Origin: Terriglobia bacterium
GTDB lineage: Bacteria > Acidobacteriota > Terriglobia > Terriglobales > Acidobacteriaceae
Length of the DNA stretch: 64,000 bases
Direction: 5' to 3'
NCBI GenBank assembly: GCA_020072645.1
Contig: JAIQGK010000004.1
Location: forward strand, 210,117 to 274,116
Made by a program: the position numbers and the translations under genes. Under the pieces are notes generated by a model. That model did no database searches. It saw only the letters and a list, made by a program, of their open reading frames with translations, and was not told the DNA's origin. Positions 15,196 through 28,033 of this stretch are shown here, one piece after another. Position 1 is the stretch's first letter, and each line of letters starts with the position of its first letter.

Positions 15196-16515
15196 CTAAC
15201 TTCTGCTCGCCGCCCCAACCATCTGCGGAGACATCGCCGTAAAAGCCTGATCCATGATGCGGATCGCCTCATCCACATCTCCTTTGGAAATGTTCAGCGG
15301 CGGCGACGTGCGAATCACGTTTCCAAACAGGCCGCCTTTGCCCACAATCAAACCGCCTTTGCGGCACTGCTCCATGAACTGACTGGTGGCTTCCGGCGCA
15401 GGTTCTTTGGTCGTGCGATTTTTTACCAGCTCAATCGCCTGCAACAGTCCCATGCCGCGCACATCGCCAATAAGATCGTGCTTCTCTTTCAGAGCCTCAA
15501 GCCCGTCACGGTAGTAGCGGCCAACCGTGTCAGCATTGTCCATCAGGCGATCTTCTTCAATCACTTCAATCGTCGCTTTGGCCGCCACTGACGTCACCGG
15601 ATTTCCGCCGAAAGTCGAAATGTGCAGCCCCTTGAAACTGGCGGCAATATCCGGACGAGTCGCCGTCAATCCCACCGGTGAGCCGTTCGCAAGGCCTTTT
15701 GCGGCAGTGATAATGTCCGGCGTAACTTCCCATTGTTCGATTCCAAACCAGCGTTTGCCGGTGCGTCCCCAGCCGGTCTGCACTTCGTCGGAGATAAACA
15801 CTCCGCCATAATCCTTCACGATCTTAAAAACGATTTTGAAATATTCCTTCGGCGGCGTAATGAATCCGCCCACGCCCTGGATGGGCTCGGCCAGAAATCC
15901 GGCAATCTGTCCAGAAGTCGAAGTCTGGATCACCGCTTCAACGTCCTTCGCGCAAGCCACCTCACAGCTTGGGTAAGTCTTGCCCAGCGGGCAGCGATAG
16001 CAATACGCGTTCATGGCATGCACCACGCCCGGCGCGGGCACCGGCAGCGATTTCCGCCAGGTGTTGTGCGCCGTCAGCGACTGCGTTAGCTGTGAGCGTC
16101 CACTGTAGCCGTGCCGCAGCGCCACAATCTCAAATCGCCCGGTAAACATGCGCGCCAGTTGCACCGCGTATTCATTGGCTTCACTGCCGCTATTGGTGAA
16201 GAAACTCTGGCTAATCTCACCCGGAGTGATCTGGGCAATCTTTTCCGCCAGCGCCACCACCGCTTCATTAGGGAAGACCGTCGACGCATGCTGCAGCCGG
16301 TCTACCTGCGCCTTCATCTTGCCGGTCACGCGCGGGTTGGCATGCCCTACGGAAATCGTCACAATCCCGCCAAAGAAGTCCAGGTACTTGTTTCCGTCCA
16401 CGTCCCACAGGTGCTGCATGCTGGCGCGGTCCGTCACCAGCGGGTCAGAGTAATACGTAGAGACGGAAGGGAAGAGATACTGCTTGTGCTTTTTGAGGAT
16501 CTCGTCTTTGGTCAT
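15196..16515 (-). CDS. class III aminotransferase, AGXT2-like
   Basis: A PLP-dependent aminotransferase of 439 residues. The family order is visible: GGIVTISVGHANPRV near the N-terminus, the PLP phosphate site FFTNSGSEANEYAVQLAR, FLAEPIQGVGGF, the PLP-ring Asp in FISDEVQTGWGRTG, and the Schiff-base Lys in ITAAKGLANGSPVG. The Cys-rich insert YCYRCPLGKTYPSCEVACAKD is typical of the alanine-glyoxylate aminotransferase 2 branch, so transfer between alanine (or beta-aminoisobutyrate) and glyoxylate is the best guess. GABA or beta-alanine transaminase remains possible. The start ATG has GGAGCCACC directly upstream. The frame extends to 16596, but the extra residues do not resemble the family. Confidence 0.9.
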   Translation of the reverse strand: MTKDEILKKHKQYLFPSVSTYYSDPLVTDRASMQHLWDVDGNKYLDFFGGIVTISVGHANPRVTGKMKAQVDRLQHASTVFPNEAVVALAEKIAQITPGEISQSFFTNSGSEANEYAVQLARMFTGRFEIVALRHGYSGRSQLTQSLTAHNTWRKSLPVPAPGVVHAMNAYCYRCPLGKTYPSCEVACAKDVEAVIQTSTSGQIAGFLAEPIQGVGGFITPPKEYFKIVFKIVKDYGGVFISDEVQTGWGRTGKRWFGIEQWEVTPDIITAAKGLANGSPVGLTATRPDIAASFKGLHISTFGGNPVTSVAAKATIEVIEEDRLMDNADTVGRYYRDGLEALKEKHDLIGDVRGMGLLQAIELVKNRTTKEPAPEATSQFMEQCRKGGLIVGKGGLFGNVIRTSPPLNISKGDVDEAIRIMDQAFTAMSPQMVGAASRS

Positions 16516-16604
16516 GGTGGCTCCAAATGTGAAGGTTGCTGAGGAAATTGTAATCCTTCGGAACGTACAGGATGAAAAATAGAGCAGCAGGGTCACGGGG
16601 TGGA

Positions 16605-16654
16605 GCAGGCCTTTAGGCCTGCGGTAAGATCAGGTACTTAGACGGCTTCAGCCG
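16605..16654. repeat. REP-like pair of palindromes
   Basis: GCAGGCC (16605-16611) TTTA GGCCTGC (16616-16622) is followed by CGGCT TC AGCCG (16643-16654). This hairpin pair is a typical extragenic palindrome. It lies upstream of the aminotransferase on the minus strand. Confidence 0.6.
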
Positions 16655-16993
16655 CTGAGGTGCTTTTTGACAATTCCTCATCTAGGGACAACCAGCGAGC
16701 CCACGTACTTTGTTACCGCAAATGTGGTCATAGGACGTATGGTGTAACCGATGTCTGCTTTAGCTACTTCTCCGCCGGTCGCCAAAGCACAGCACGTAAA
16801 GGGAGCAATCGAGTTCAACATAGCGCAACCGCCGTGGCCTCTGTCCATCCGCGCGAAAACGGCGCCTGGACGGGGCCCGGTTGGGATTCCGTTGGGCTGA
16901 CCTCGGTTAAATCCTTTTGGAATGCTAGATTAGGCATGGGTGGGCTCGCGAGATTGGGTGATCGGAACACCTGAAGACGCTGAAGTTCTAGCC

Positions 16994-17014
16994 GAGGCGC
17001 GGAGACACGGAGAA
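16994..17014 (+). repeat. copy of the GAGGCACGGAGACACGGAGAA repeat
   Basis: GAGGCGCGGAGACACGGAGAA matches the arms of the inverted repeat at 55472-55611 with one mismatch. It is a single, unpaired copy here. Confidence 0.6.
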
Positions 17015-17171
17015 AAGGAACGGTCGGAACGTCCAAATGAGGACGCCAACATTTTCAGGGGGCAGTGGCTCACGGAGGCGGCATTTTGGCGCGGAGTGAT
17101 GTATCCTCTTAAGAGCACAATTTAAAGAGTCCCAATTAAGCATCCACTTAACTTTGGCACGGAGGAAAAGC

Positions 17172-17387
17172 TTGGCAGAAGTCCGATTACAGGAAGGCGA
17201 GCCGCTGGAAAATGCGCTGCGCCGGTTTAAACGTAAAGTCCAGACAGAGGACATTATTAAGGAAGTAAAGCGCCACTCGTATTATCTGAAGCCGGGCGAG
17301 AAGAAGCGCGTGAAACAGGCCCTAGCGCGCAAGCGGGCAAAGAAAAAGATCCGCAAAGACCGCGACTCCCGTTCTGACCGCGACTAG
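17172..17387 (+). CDS. rpsU: 30S ribosomal protein S21
   Basis: A small-subunit ribosomal protein of 71 residues that binds near the anti-Shine-Dalgarno end of 16S rRNA. The S21 signature is clear: EGEPLENALRRFKRKVQ, then KEVKRHSYYLKPGEKKRVKQ and a strongly basic tail (ALARKRAKKKIRKDRDSRS). The start is TTG at 17172 (TTG GCA GAA GTC), set by a near-perfect GGAGGA 5-7 nt upstream. It is transcribed in the same direction as ligA, which appears to have its own promoter. Confidence 0.95.
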   Translation: MAEVRLQEGEPLENALRRFKRKVQTEDIIKEVKRHSYYLKPGEKKRVKQALARKRAKKKIRKDRDSRSDRD

Positions 17388-17539
17388 CGTTTCTCCGCCC
17401 GCCTTGAATGCGCGGCATAGCTCGATCCCGAAATACATTGACGCCTTTACTCGGCCCTTCGCGAACCCAAAAAGCGAAGGGCACGGGCGCGTTTGTGCGC
17501 ACCACACTTCTCAATCCGCGAATCATTCTGGGCGAATAA

Positions 17540-19639
<2,100 letters not shown>

Positions 19640-19673
19640 GTCCGCTTATCTTTACTCGCAGAGCGTCAGGTAA

Positions 19674-20723
<1,050 letters not shown>

Positions 20724-20752
20724 GAAGGGTATCGCCTCGCCGTGCTGGAAGA

Positions 20753-20829
20753 TGGTAGGCCCGGCCCGATTCGAACGGGCGACCCTCTGCTTAGAAGGCA
20801 GATGCTCTATCCAACTGAGCTACGGGCCC
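20753..20829 (-). tRNA. tRNA-Arg (anticodon TCT)
   Basis: The minus strand folds as a complete cloverleaf of 74 nt followed by an encoded CCA (20755-20753). The acceptor GGGCCCG pairs with CGGGCCT, with a G1.U72 wobble. The D arm is GCTC-AGTTGGATA-GAGC, the anticodon arm TCTGC-CTTCTAA-GCAGA, the variable loop GGGTC, and the T arm GCCCG-TTCGAAT-CGGGC. The anticodon TCT reads AGA/AGG. It sits between gmd and the export gene. Confidence 0.97.
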
Positions 20830-21248
20830 GTGCGTTTATTTTATCAGCGTAAGGGAAATATCGAGCGCCAAATTATGCAGTCCCGCAGAAGGGGAATCTG
20901 ACGCGTACATCTCTTTGGATATCGGTTGCAAAATGACCTGGGAAGTTTCAGTGCAGAATCCTCACCGAACTTCCTCATCGATTCGTCGCTCTATTCGATT
21001 GTTACTTCTTGAATCCTGTAATTTCTCGGTCTTATTTTTATTGATCTTTACAATCTCCTGGGCCGCAAACCCCTCTGCCGACTATGCTTCCATTGCGCGA
21101 ATGCTAGGCAAAGCACAAGATTTTGCGATATAGTTCTGATCATTGACGCCTATCGTTTAACCCAACTGTTGACCCCGGAGATGCGTTGCAGGCGCGCCGG
21201 CTGGCTTAGTTTGCGTGAGCGTCATGTTTCGGAGACTTGCATCTCAAG
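20830..21248. other. intergenic region before the export gene, with a doubtful small ORF
   Basis: About 420 bp. A frame from ATG 20933 to 21133 would give a 66-residue protein with one hydrophobic segment (NFSVLFLLIFTISWAANPS). It has no Shine-Dalgarno sequence and no recognisable homology, so I do not call it a gene. The rest is presumably the promoter region of the export gene. Confidence 0.35.
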
Positions 21249-23729
21249 ATGAAATTTTTGCGCTATTCATTAGTTCTAATTTCTTTCTTCATTTGCGTTG
21301 GCCTTGGTTTCGCGCAAAGCCCGTCAGCTTCGCCCACGCCCCCTGACCGTTTTGATCGTCCGTCTAGCGGCATCCATATCACGAACATCCCAAGTTCACA
21401 GCCACCGCTGCAGCAACAACAACCATTTGAGGATCGCATCGAGGAATCGGCACAGGAACGGATGCAAAGAGAATCGGCGAGAGTTCCTGAATTTGTAGCG
21501 CCTCCCCCGGAGCCTGACATCGAATTCCAGGATTTTGTAACCAGTTCGCTTGGTTACCACCTCAACATATTCGGCCAAAGCCTCTTCCACAATGTTCCGT
21601 CCACTTTTGCGCCGGTGGACCGCATTCCAGTCACGCCAGATTATCTGATCGGGCCCGGCGACGAATTGCTGGTGCGCGCCTGGGGTCAGATTGACGTTAA
21701 CTATCGTGCCGTGGTGGACCGCACCGGCGCAATCTACCTGCCCAAAGTGGGCCCTATCAGCGTGGCGGGTGTGCGCTATGACCAGCTGAATGCATATATG
21801 AAGGCGGCAATCAGCCGCGTGTTCAAGAACTTTGATCTTGATGTCACGATGGGGCGCCTGCGCGCTGTCCAGGTATTTGTGGTTGGCCAAGTGCGGCGTC
21901 CGGGCTCTTACACAGTCAGCTCGTTAAGCACGCTGGTGAATGCGCTGTTCGCGTCCGGAGGCCCATCCAAGCGCGGCTCTATGCGGCACATCGTGCTGAA
22001 GCGCCAGGGCAAAGACGTGACCGACTTCGATCTTTACAACCTGATCGCTTTTGGCGACAAGAGCAAGGACGTGCAATTGCTTTCTGGCGATGTAATCTGG
22101 GTGCCGCCTGTAGGCCGCCTGGTTGCACTGGCCGGCAGCGTCAACGTGCCGGGGATTTACGAATTGAAAGAGCATGAGACGCTGGGCGAAGTCCTTGGCT
22201 ATGCCGACGGTTTTACCACTACCGCTTCCGGGCAGAAAACGTTTGTTAACCGCATTGACGATCGCAAGGTCCGCCATACCGCTGAGCTGGATCTTTCAAG
22301 CACTGGATTAAAGACGGAGCTGCGGGATGGCGACATCGTACGGGTCCTTCATATTTCGCCACGATTTGACAATGCCGTTACCTTGCGTGGCAACGTGGCT
22401 GTGCCGGGCCGTTACCCGTGGCGGCAGGGAATGCGCGTCAAGGACCTGATTCCCAGCCGCGATGCGCTGGTCACGCAAGAATTCTGGAAGCGCCAGAATA
22501 AGCTCGCCGTTGATCTGGAAAGCCTAACGTTCAAGTCGCGCGAAGAGGTTGAGCAGGACCAACAGCGCGACCAGGAGAACCGCGACAAAAACGCTCCGGC
22601 GAACCAGCCCGAAGCCCAGAATCCGCCGCCTTCCACTCCAGCAGGACGAAATCAAGCCACACCACCCGATCAACGCACGCAGCAACAACGCGACGAGGAC
22701 CTGGCATTGCGAGTTGGACGCACAGAAGCGCAGCGCATCAAGCAGGAAGAGCTTAAGAATGAAGTAAAGCGTTCCGCGGCTGAAATTAATTGGGAATATG
22801 CGGTCATTCTAAGAATGGATCCGCAGGACCTCAGTACTCATCTGGTGCCTTTTAACCTGGGCAAAGCCATTGCCGGTGACGAAAGAGAAAATGTAATTCT
22901 TGAGCCCGGCGACGTGATTACAATCTTTTCGCAGAACGATATGCAGGTCCCGGCGGGACAGCAGACCAAATTTGTTCGGTTGGAAGGCGAGTTTGTCACA
23001 GCCGGCGTTTATCAAGTCCAACCCGGCGAAACGTTGCGTCACCTGATCGCGCGAGTTGGCGGCCTTACGCCGCAGGCTTATTTATACGGCGCCGAATTCA
23101 TGCGTGAGTCCACCCGGGAAGACCAGCAGAAACGGCTGGACGAGTACATCAACGACCTGGAGCAATCGATTGAGAGAACCGCAGGTGCGCAAAGGAGTCT
23201 GAGCGGGGACGAAGCAGTGGCGGAAAGACAAACTCTTGAAGGCCAGCGTCGGTTGCTGGACAAACTCCGCCAGATGAGAGCGACTGGACGCATCGTACTT
23301 GAACTTAAACCTACAGCCGATGATGTGAGCAAATTACCGGACCTCCCGCTTGAGGATGGTGACCGATTGCTGGTCCCATTCAAGCCGGCCACGGTGAACG
23401 TGATTGGCTCGGTCTACAACAGCAACTCTTTTATCTTCAAACCGAACAAGACCGTCAGCGATTACATGCGTCTTTCCGGCGGTCCTACAAAAAACGGCGA
23501 CAAGGGCAGGTCGTTTGTAATCCGCGCAGACGGCACAACCGTGAGCAAGCATGGTCACAATGGGCTGCTGGTAAATAGTTTTGAACAGGCACGACTGATG
23601 CCGGGCGATACGATTGTGGTGCCGGAAAAACTGGACAAAGGCGCAACGCTGAGAGGCTTTAAGGATTGGACCCAGATCATCAGCACGTTTGTGATTGGAG
23701 CGGCAGCGGCCAAAGTGCTCTTCCCGTAA
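21249..23729 (+). CDS. polysaccharide export protein with SLBB domains (Wza-like)
   Basis: About 826 residues with a signal peptide (MKFLRYSLVLISFFICVGLG). A Pro/Gln-rich segment follows, then the polysaccharide-export domain (YLIGPGDELLVRAWGQID, DRTGAIYLPKVGPISVAGV). Next come several SLBB beta-grasp modules (VFVVGQVRRPGSYTVSSL, VALAGSVNVPGIYEL, VTLRGNVAVPGRYPW, VRLEGEFVTAGVYQV, VNVIGSVYNSNSFIF). It ends in a short hydrophobic helix (IISTFVIGAAAAKVLF). Canonical Wza is about 380 residues, so this is an enlarged form with extra SLBB repeats and a central charged linker. It probably forms the outer-membrane exit for the sugar polymer made by the flanking genes. It is followed at 9 bp by rfbB. 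ATG 21249 starts the signal peptide; the Shine-Dalgarno is weak. Confidence 0.9.
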   Translation: MKFLRYSLVLISFFICVGLGFAQSPSASPTPPDRFDRPSSGIHITNIPSSQPPLQQQQPFEDRIEESAQERMQRESARVPEFVAPPPEPDIEFQDFVTSSLGYHLNIFGQSLFHNVPSTFAPVDRIPVTPDYLIGPGDELLVRAWGQIDVNYRAVVDRTGAIYLPKVGPISVAGVRYDQLNAYMKAAISRVFKNFDLDVTMGRLRAVQVFVVGQVRRPGSYTVSSLSTLVNALFASGGPSKRGSMRHIVLKRQGKDVTDFDLYNLIAFGDKSKDVQLLSGDVIWVPPVGRLVALAGSVNVPGIYELKEHETLGEVLGYADGFTTTASGQKTFVNRIDDRKVRHTAELDLSSTGLKTELRDGDIVRVLHISPRFDNAVTLRGNVAVPGRYPWRQGMRVKDLIPSRDALVTQEFWKRQNKLAVDLESLTFKSREEVEQDQQRDQENRDKNAPANQPEAQNPPPSTPAGRNQATPPDQRTQQQRDEDLALRVGRTEAQRIKQEELKNEVKRSAAEINWEYAVILRMDPQDLSTHLVPFNLGKAIAGDERENVILEPGDVITIFSQNDMQVPAGQQTKFVRLEGEFVTAGVYQVQPGETLRHLIARVGGLTPQAYLYGAEFMRESTREDQQKRLDEYINDLEQSIERTAGAQRSLSGDEAVAERQTLEGQRRLLDKLRQMRATGRIVLELKPTADDVSKLPDLPLEDGDRLLVPFKPATVNVIGSVYNSNSFIFKPNKTVSDYMRLSGGPTKNGDKGRSFVIRADGTTVSKHGHNGLLVNSFEQARLMPGDTIVVPEKLDKGATLRGFKDWTQIISTFVIGAAAAKVLFP

Positions 23730-23738
23730 CAACGACAA

Positions 23739-24812
23739 ATGACAAGATCACAGCAATCGATTCTGGTGACGGGCGGGGCTGGTTTTATCGGCTCCAATTT
23801 CATATTGCATTGGCTGGCGCAGGAAGGTTCGCGCGTGGTGAACCTTGATAAGCTCACATACGCTGGGAATCCCGCCAACCTGGCTGAGCTTAGCGACGAC
23901 AATCGTTACGTGTTCGCGCGTGGCGACATCAATGATGCGGAGCTGGTAAGCGATTTACTGCAACGCCACAAGCCGGTTGCAATCGTTCATTTTGCAGCGG
24001 AAAGCCATGTGGACCGTTCCATCCACAATGCTCAGGAATTTATCCGTACCAACATTGAGGGAACGTTCCAATTGCTTCAGGCCGCGCGCCAGTATTGGAA
24101 CGGTCTCGCTGAAACGGAGAAGCAGAATTTTCGTTTTCTGCACGTTTCAACCGATGAAGTATATGGATCGCTTGGACCCACCGATCCGGCCTTTACGGAA
24201 AAGACGCCATTTGCTCCCAACAGCCCGTATGCGGCTTCAAAAGCTTCTGCCGATCATCTGGTGAGAGCGTTTCATCACACGTATCGACTGCCCACGCTGA
24301 CCACCAACTGCTCAAACAATTATGGCCCTTACCAGTTTCCGGAAAAACTGATTCCGCTGATGATCCACAATGCGACGATGGGAAAGCCTTTGCCGGTTTA
24401 TGGCGACGGGTTGAATGTCCGCGATTGGCTTTATGTTAAAGACCATTGCGAAGCGATTCGCCAGGTGCTAAGCAAGGGCCGCGTAGGCGAGTGTTACAAC
24501 ATCGGCGGCAACAGTGAGAAGAGCAATATCGAGGTGATCCGGGAGATTTGTGCGGTCCTTTCTGAGCTAAAGCCCGGCGGCGGATATGAATCATTGGTCA
24601 CATATGTCAAAGACCGGCCCGGCCACGATCGGCGATACGCAATGGACTGCACCAAAATCCGCAGCGAACTGGGATGGACACCGAGCGAAAGTTTTTCCAG
24701 CGGATTGCGCAAGACAGTCGAGTGGTATTTGGCGCATGAAGAATGGGTCGCATCCGTGACTTCAGGCGCATACAGGGAATGGATCAATCTTCACTATCAC
24801 ACCGCACCGTGA
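23739..24812 (+). CDS. rfbB: dTDP-glucose 4,6-dehydratase
   Basis: Second step of dTDP-rhamnose synthesis: oxidises and dehydrates dTDP-glucose to the 4-keto-6-deoxy sugar. The protein has 357 residues. The NAD motif is at the N-terminus ([18 protein letters not shown]). [10 protein letters not shown], the catalytic TDEVYGSLG region with the Asp-Glu pair, the YxxxK in [14 protein letters not shown], and [15 protein letters not shown] are all typical. No Shine-Dalgarno sequence is obvious, and the 9-bp gap from the export gene suggests translational coupling. rfbA follows 14 bp downstream. Confidence 0.96.
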   Translation: MTRSQQSILVTGGAGFIGSNFILHWLAQEGSRVVNLDKLTYAGNPANLAELSDDNRYVFARGDINDAELVSDLLQRHKPVAIVHFAAESHVDRSIHNAQEFIRTNIEGTFQLLQAARQYWNGLAETEKQNFRFLHVSTDEVYGSLGPTDPAFTEKTPFAPNSPYAASKASADHLVRAFHHTYRLPTLTTNCSNNYGPYQFPEKLIPLMIHNATMGKPLPVYGDGLNVRDWLYVKDHCEAIRQVLSKGRVGECYNIGGNSEKSNIEVIREICAVLSELKPGGGYESLVTYVKDRPGHDRRYAMDCTKIRSELGWTPSESFSSGLRKTVEWYLAHEEWVASVTSGAYREWINLHYHTAP

Positions 24813-24826
24813 AGGCCGGCATAGTT

Positions 24827-25726
24827 ATGGATCAGGGCATGAATCAGGAACGTAAGGGCATTATTCTGGCGGGCGGCTCGGGAAGCCGGTTGCATCCGGT
24901 AACCCAGGCTGTTTCCAAGCAACTGCTGCCCATTTATGACAAGCCGATGATCTACTATCCGATCAGTGTGTTGATGCTGGCCCGGATCAGAAACATTCTT
25001 ATCATTTCCACTCCTGCAGATACGCCGCGCTTTGAGCAGCTCCTGGGGGATGGCCGCCGATGGGGACTCAATTTAAGTTATGCCGTGCAGCCCGCGCCGG
25101 AAGGTCTGGCGCAGGCATTCATCATTGGCAAGCAGTTTCTTGCGGGAAGCGCGAGCGCGCTGATTTTGGGCGATAACATTTTTTATGGGCAGGATCTGTC
25201 AAATTGCCTGCGGAGCGCTTCAGCCCGGACTGAAGGCGCGACAGTCTTTGCTTATCCGGTCAACGACCCAGAGCGCTACGGCGTGATTGAGTTTGATCGA
25301 GCGGGCAAGGCATTAAGCATTGAGGAAAAACCCAAAGCACCCAAGTCCCGCTACGCCGTGACGGGGCTGTACTTTTACGATCCTGAGGTCGTGGAAGTTG
25401 CGGCGCAGTTGAAACCTTCAGCGCGTGGCGAACTGGAGATTACGGACGTGAACCGCTGGTATCTTGAGCGTGGCCGCCTTGCGGCAGAAATCTTTGGCCG
25501 CGGTATGGCATGGCTCGATACAGGCACACACGACTCTCTGCTTGAAGCTTCTTCCTTTATTCAAACCATTGAAAAGCGCCAGGGACTGAAAGTTTCCTGT
25601 CCGGAAGAGATAGCATTCAAGCTTGGGTTCATCAGCGCCGCGGAGCTTGAGGCCCTGGCGCAGGCGCACAGCTCCAATGGATACGGACAATATCTTCGCG
25701 GGCTGCTGGAGAGGCCTGCTTTCTAG
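24827..25726 (+). CDS. rfbA: glucose-1-phosphate thymidylyltransferase
   Basis: First step of dTDP-rhamnose synthesis: joins dTTP and glucose-1-phosphate. The protein has 299 residues, the normal length. The nucleotide-binding motif [20 protein letters not shown] is followed by [15 protein letters not shown]. The metal-binding Asp lies in [11 protein letters not shown], and [20 protein letters not shown] and [14 protein letters not shown] also match. The RfbA signature is complete. Start 24827 is chosen, with ATG 24839 the alternative; the frame continues upstream inside rfbB, but those residues are not RfbA-like. Confidence 0.95.
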   Translation: MDQGMNQERKGIILAGGSGSRLHPVTQAVSKQLLPIYDKPMIYYPISVLMLARIRNILIISTPADTPRFEQLLGDGRRWGLNLSYAVQPAPEGLAQAFIIGKQFLAGSASALILGDNIFYGQDLSNCLRSASARTEGATVFAYPVNDPERYGVIEFDRAGKALSIEEKPKAPKSRYAVTGLYFYDPEVVEVAAQLKPSARGELEITDVNRWYLERGRLAAEIFGRGMAWLDTGTHDSLLEASSFIQTIEKRQGLKVSCPEEIAFKLGFISAAELEALAQAHSSNGYGQYLRGLLERPAF

Positions 25727-25788
25727 CCTAATTTGACGTTCGAAAAAATCAATCGAGCAGCACTCACCATGGACATTGTCTTTGCAGG

Positions 25789-26715
25789 ATGAATCGAGCT
25801 GATCTAAAAATCGTGATTGTTGGCCGTAACGGTCAACTTGCACGGGAAGCAAACCAGCGATTTCAAGGGCTGGGCCAGATGATTTGTTTGGGACGGCCCG
25901 AGTTCGATCTGTTGGACGTAAATAGCGTGCGGGAAGAGATTCGCAAGATAAAACCGACGGTAATAGTCAATACCGCAGCTTATACGGCGGTTGACCAGGC
26001 AGAATCTGAGCCTGAAGCCGCAATGAAAATAAATTCCGAAGCGCCGGCAGCGATGGCGGATGAAGCAAAGCGGTTAGACGCATTATTTATTACCTACTCC
26101 ACTGACTATGTTTTCGACGGAAAGAGCGCCACGCCCTACAGCGAGACCAATCCGACAGCGCCGCTCAACGTGTATGGCGCGAGCAAGTTGAGTGGCGAGC
26201 GGGCTGTGGAAGCCGTGGGCGGAAATCATCTGATATTTCGCACGTCATGGGTGTATGGCGCGCGCGGCAAGAATTTTCTAAAGACCATTCTCAAGCTGGC
26301 TGCGGAACGACCGGAATTGAGAATTGTGGATGATCAAGTGGGCGCGCCGACCTGGAGCCGTGATCTGGCCGACGCAACAAGGAAGATTATCGAAAAGCTG
26401 GTGGCGCGATCCTCTTCAGCCAGGACTTCTATAGGCGAGGCGTTGGGTGATCGCCGCGGCATCTATCACATGACTGCCAGTGGAAGCGTCTCATGGTGCG
26501 GGTTTGCAGCCGCGATCCTGGAAGAGATGGGGAAGCATGGTTTATCGAGGGGCACTTTGGCGAAACTTGTGCCCATACCGAGCAGCGAGTATCCAACGCC
26601 TGCCGTGAGACCGCATAATTCACGCCTGTGTAATGAGAAGCTGAAGAATGCTTTTGGCGTGACGCTGCCAGCGTGGAGGGAATCCCTTGCAGCCGTAATG
26701 AATGAGCTTGGTTGA
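25789..26715 (+). CDS. rfbD: dTDP-4-dehydrorhamnose reductase
   Basis: Last step of dTDP-L-rhamnose synthesis: NAD(P)H reduction of the 4-keto sugar. The protein has 308 residues. It has the nucleotide-binding start IVIVGRNGQLAREA, PEFDLLDVNS, NTAAYTAVDQAES, the catalytic Thr-Asp-Tyr region YSTDYVFDGKSATPYSE, the YxxxK in NVYGASKLSGERAV, and FRTSWVYGARGKNF. The 3,5-epimerase RfbC that should act between RfbB and RfbD is not in this locus (only 62 bp separate rfbA and rfbD). It must be elsewhere or was lost with other genes of the damaged region that follows. Confidence 0.95.
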   Translation: MNRADLKIVIVGRNGQLAREANQRFQGLGQMICLGRPEFDLLDVNSVREEIRKIKPTVIVNTAAYTAVDQAESEPEAAMKINSEAPAAMADEAKRLDALFITYSTDYVFDGKSATPYSETNPTAPLNVYGASKLSGERAVEAVGGNHLIFRTSWVYGARGKNFLKTILKLAAERPELRIVDDQVGAPTWSRDLADATRKIIEKLVARSSSARTSIGEALGDRRGIYHMTASGSVSWCGFAAAILEEMGKHGLSRGTLAKLVPIPSSEYPTPAVRPHNSRLCNEKLKNAFGVTLPAWRESLAAVMNELG

Positions 26716-26857
26716 TTAAGGTTACGCTTGAAGTGCGAGTGTCCAGTTTTCAGCCATAATTCACTGGTCAATCCAGAGCACCAGCAATGGTACGATTAGA
26801 CATTCGGAAGCCTGGAAAGCAGTAATTGCTCGACGAGAAACAGGAGTAGGACTAAAG

Positions 26858-27290
26858 ATGTGTGGCATCGCAGGATTTTGGCAGACTAAACGGCAAGCGG
26901 AAATTCCTGCCGAAATTTTGCTCCGAATGGGTACCGCGCTCAAGCACCGTGGTCCAGATGACTCTGGTGTGTTCTATGACGATTCCACTGGTGTAGGGCT
27001 TGTCCATCGACGCTTGTCAATTCTTGATCTTTCACCCGCCGGCCATCAGCCGATGACCTCGCATTCAGGCCGTTACGTAATCATCTTCAACGGCGAAGTT
27101 TATAACTTTGAAGAAATAAGAAAAGAGCTTGTCCCTGGCCATGCCTGGCGAGGCCACTCCGATACTGAAGTGATGCTGGAGGCGTTTGAGCGCTGGGGCG
27201 TGGAAGGAGCTGTGCAGCGGTTTGTCGGCATGTTTGCTTTTGCTCTTTGGGACCGTAAGGAGCGGAAGCTTTATCTTGTTCGCGACCGAC
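26858..27290 (+). pseudogene. asnB: asnB head fragment (glutamine amidotransferase domain)
   Basis: The start of a glutamine-hydrolysing asparagine synthase. MCGIAGFWQ has the nucleophile Cys2, and LKHRGPDDSG, RRLSILDLSPAGHQPM, FNGEVYNFEEIRKEL and GHSDTEVMLEAFERWG show an intact class II amidotransferase domain of about 140 residues. The family sequence breaks off at VRDRL (27287), where LGIKPLYY should follow, and the synthetase domain of about 450 residues is missing. AGGAG precedes the ATG. In EPS loci such proteins amidate sugars or peptides. The remnant reads on for 68 junk residues to 27493. Confidence 0.85.
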
Positions 27291-27315
27291 TGCAGCAATT
27301 TGACTTCAGCCGTGA

Positions 27316-28033
27316 AATATTGCGGCAACAGCGGCTGGTAAAGATGGCATCATTTCCGTCTCCGTTGACGATCGCTGTCCCGGACGCGCGGCTGAAATGG
27401 CTAACGCGTACATTGACGAGCTGGAAAAACTTACCAGAACGCTGGCCATTACTGACGCCGGCAAGCGGCGCATCTTCTTTGAGCGCGAAGTAAAAGACGC
27501 CAATGACGAGCTGGCCGCCGCTGAATCGCAACTCAAGCAAACTGAAGAGAGCACCGGCATTATCCAGCTTGATAGCCAGGCCAAAGTAATGCTGCAGGCT
27601 TATGCCGACCTTCGTGCCCAGGTCGCCATGAAGCAGGTTGAACTTCAGTCAATGCGCTCTTTTGCCACTCCAGAAAACCCTGATCTCATCCGCGTGCAGC
27701 AGGAACTGGCCGCTCTGCAGACCCAGCTTTCGCGTTTTGAACGCGGACAGGGAACTCATTCTCCCACTGACCTGGCGCTGGAAAAAGTGCCCGGCGCCGG
27801 ACTTGAATACGTCCGCAAGTTGCGCGAAGTAAAGTACCGTGAGACCTTGTTTGAGCTTTTGGCCAAGCAATATGAAGCCGCCCGCATTGACGAAGCCCGC
27901 GACGCCTCCGTTATCCAGGTCATGGACAAGGCCATCCCGCCGGAAAAGCGGTCCTGGCCCAAGCGCGGGCTCTTTGTTATGGCCGTCACGTTATTTGCGC
28001 TATTGCTCGGCATTCTGCTGGCCTACCTCACTG
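27316..28033 (+). pseudogene. Wzz/GumC-type chain-length determinant, tail fragment
   Basis: The C-terminal half of a polysaccharide co-polymerase (chain-length determinant, GNVR type). The open frame begins without a start at AAGKDGIISVSVDDRCPGRAAEMANAY. Long coiled coils follow (LEKLTRTLAITDAGKRRIFF, FEREVKDANDELAAAESQLK). Then come the GNVR-like stretch near the membrane (KVPGAGLEYVRKLREVKYRE) and the last membrane helix (GLFVMAVTLFALLLGILLAYL). The N-terminal helix and periplasmic alpha/beta head are missing. There is no cytoplasmic tyrosine-kinase part, because glycosyltransferase sequence takes over right after the helix. A peptide from the internal ATG 27397 could still be made. Confidence 0.8.

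Larger units (their letters stand above)
16516..17171. other. intergenic region with palindromic elements
   Basis: About 650 bp with no convincing gene. It contains the REP-like palindromes at 16605-16654, a copy of the GAGGCACGGAGACACGGAGAAA repeat at 16994-17014, and the rpsU leader. Short frames across it do not look like coding sequence. Confidence 0.5.

Noticed and set aside
20933-21133. A 66-residue frame with one hydrophobic stretch
   Set aside because: No ribosome site, no recognisable motif, and it lies where the promoter of the export gene is expected.
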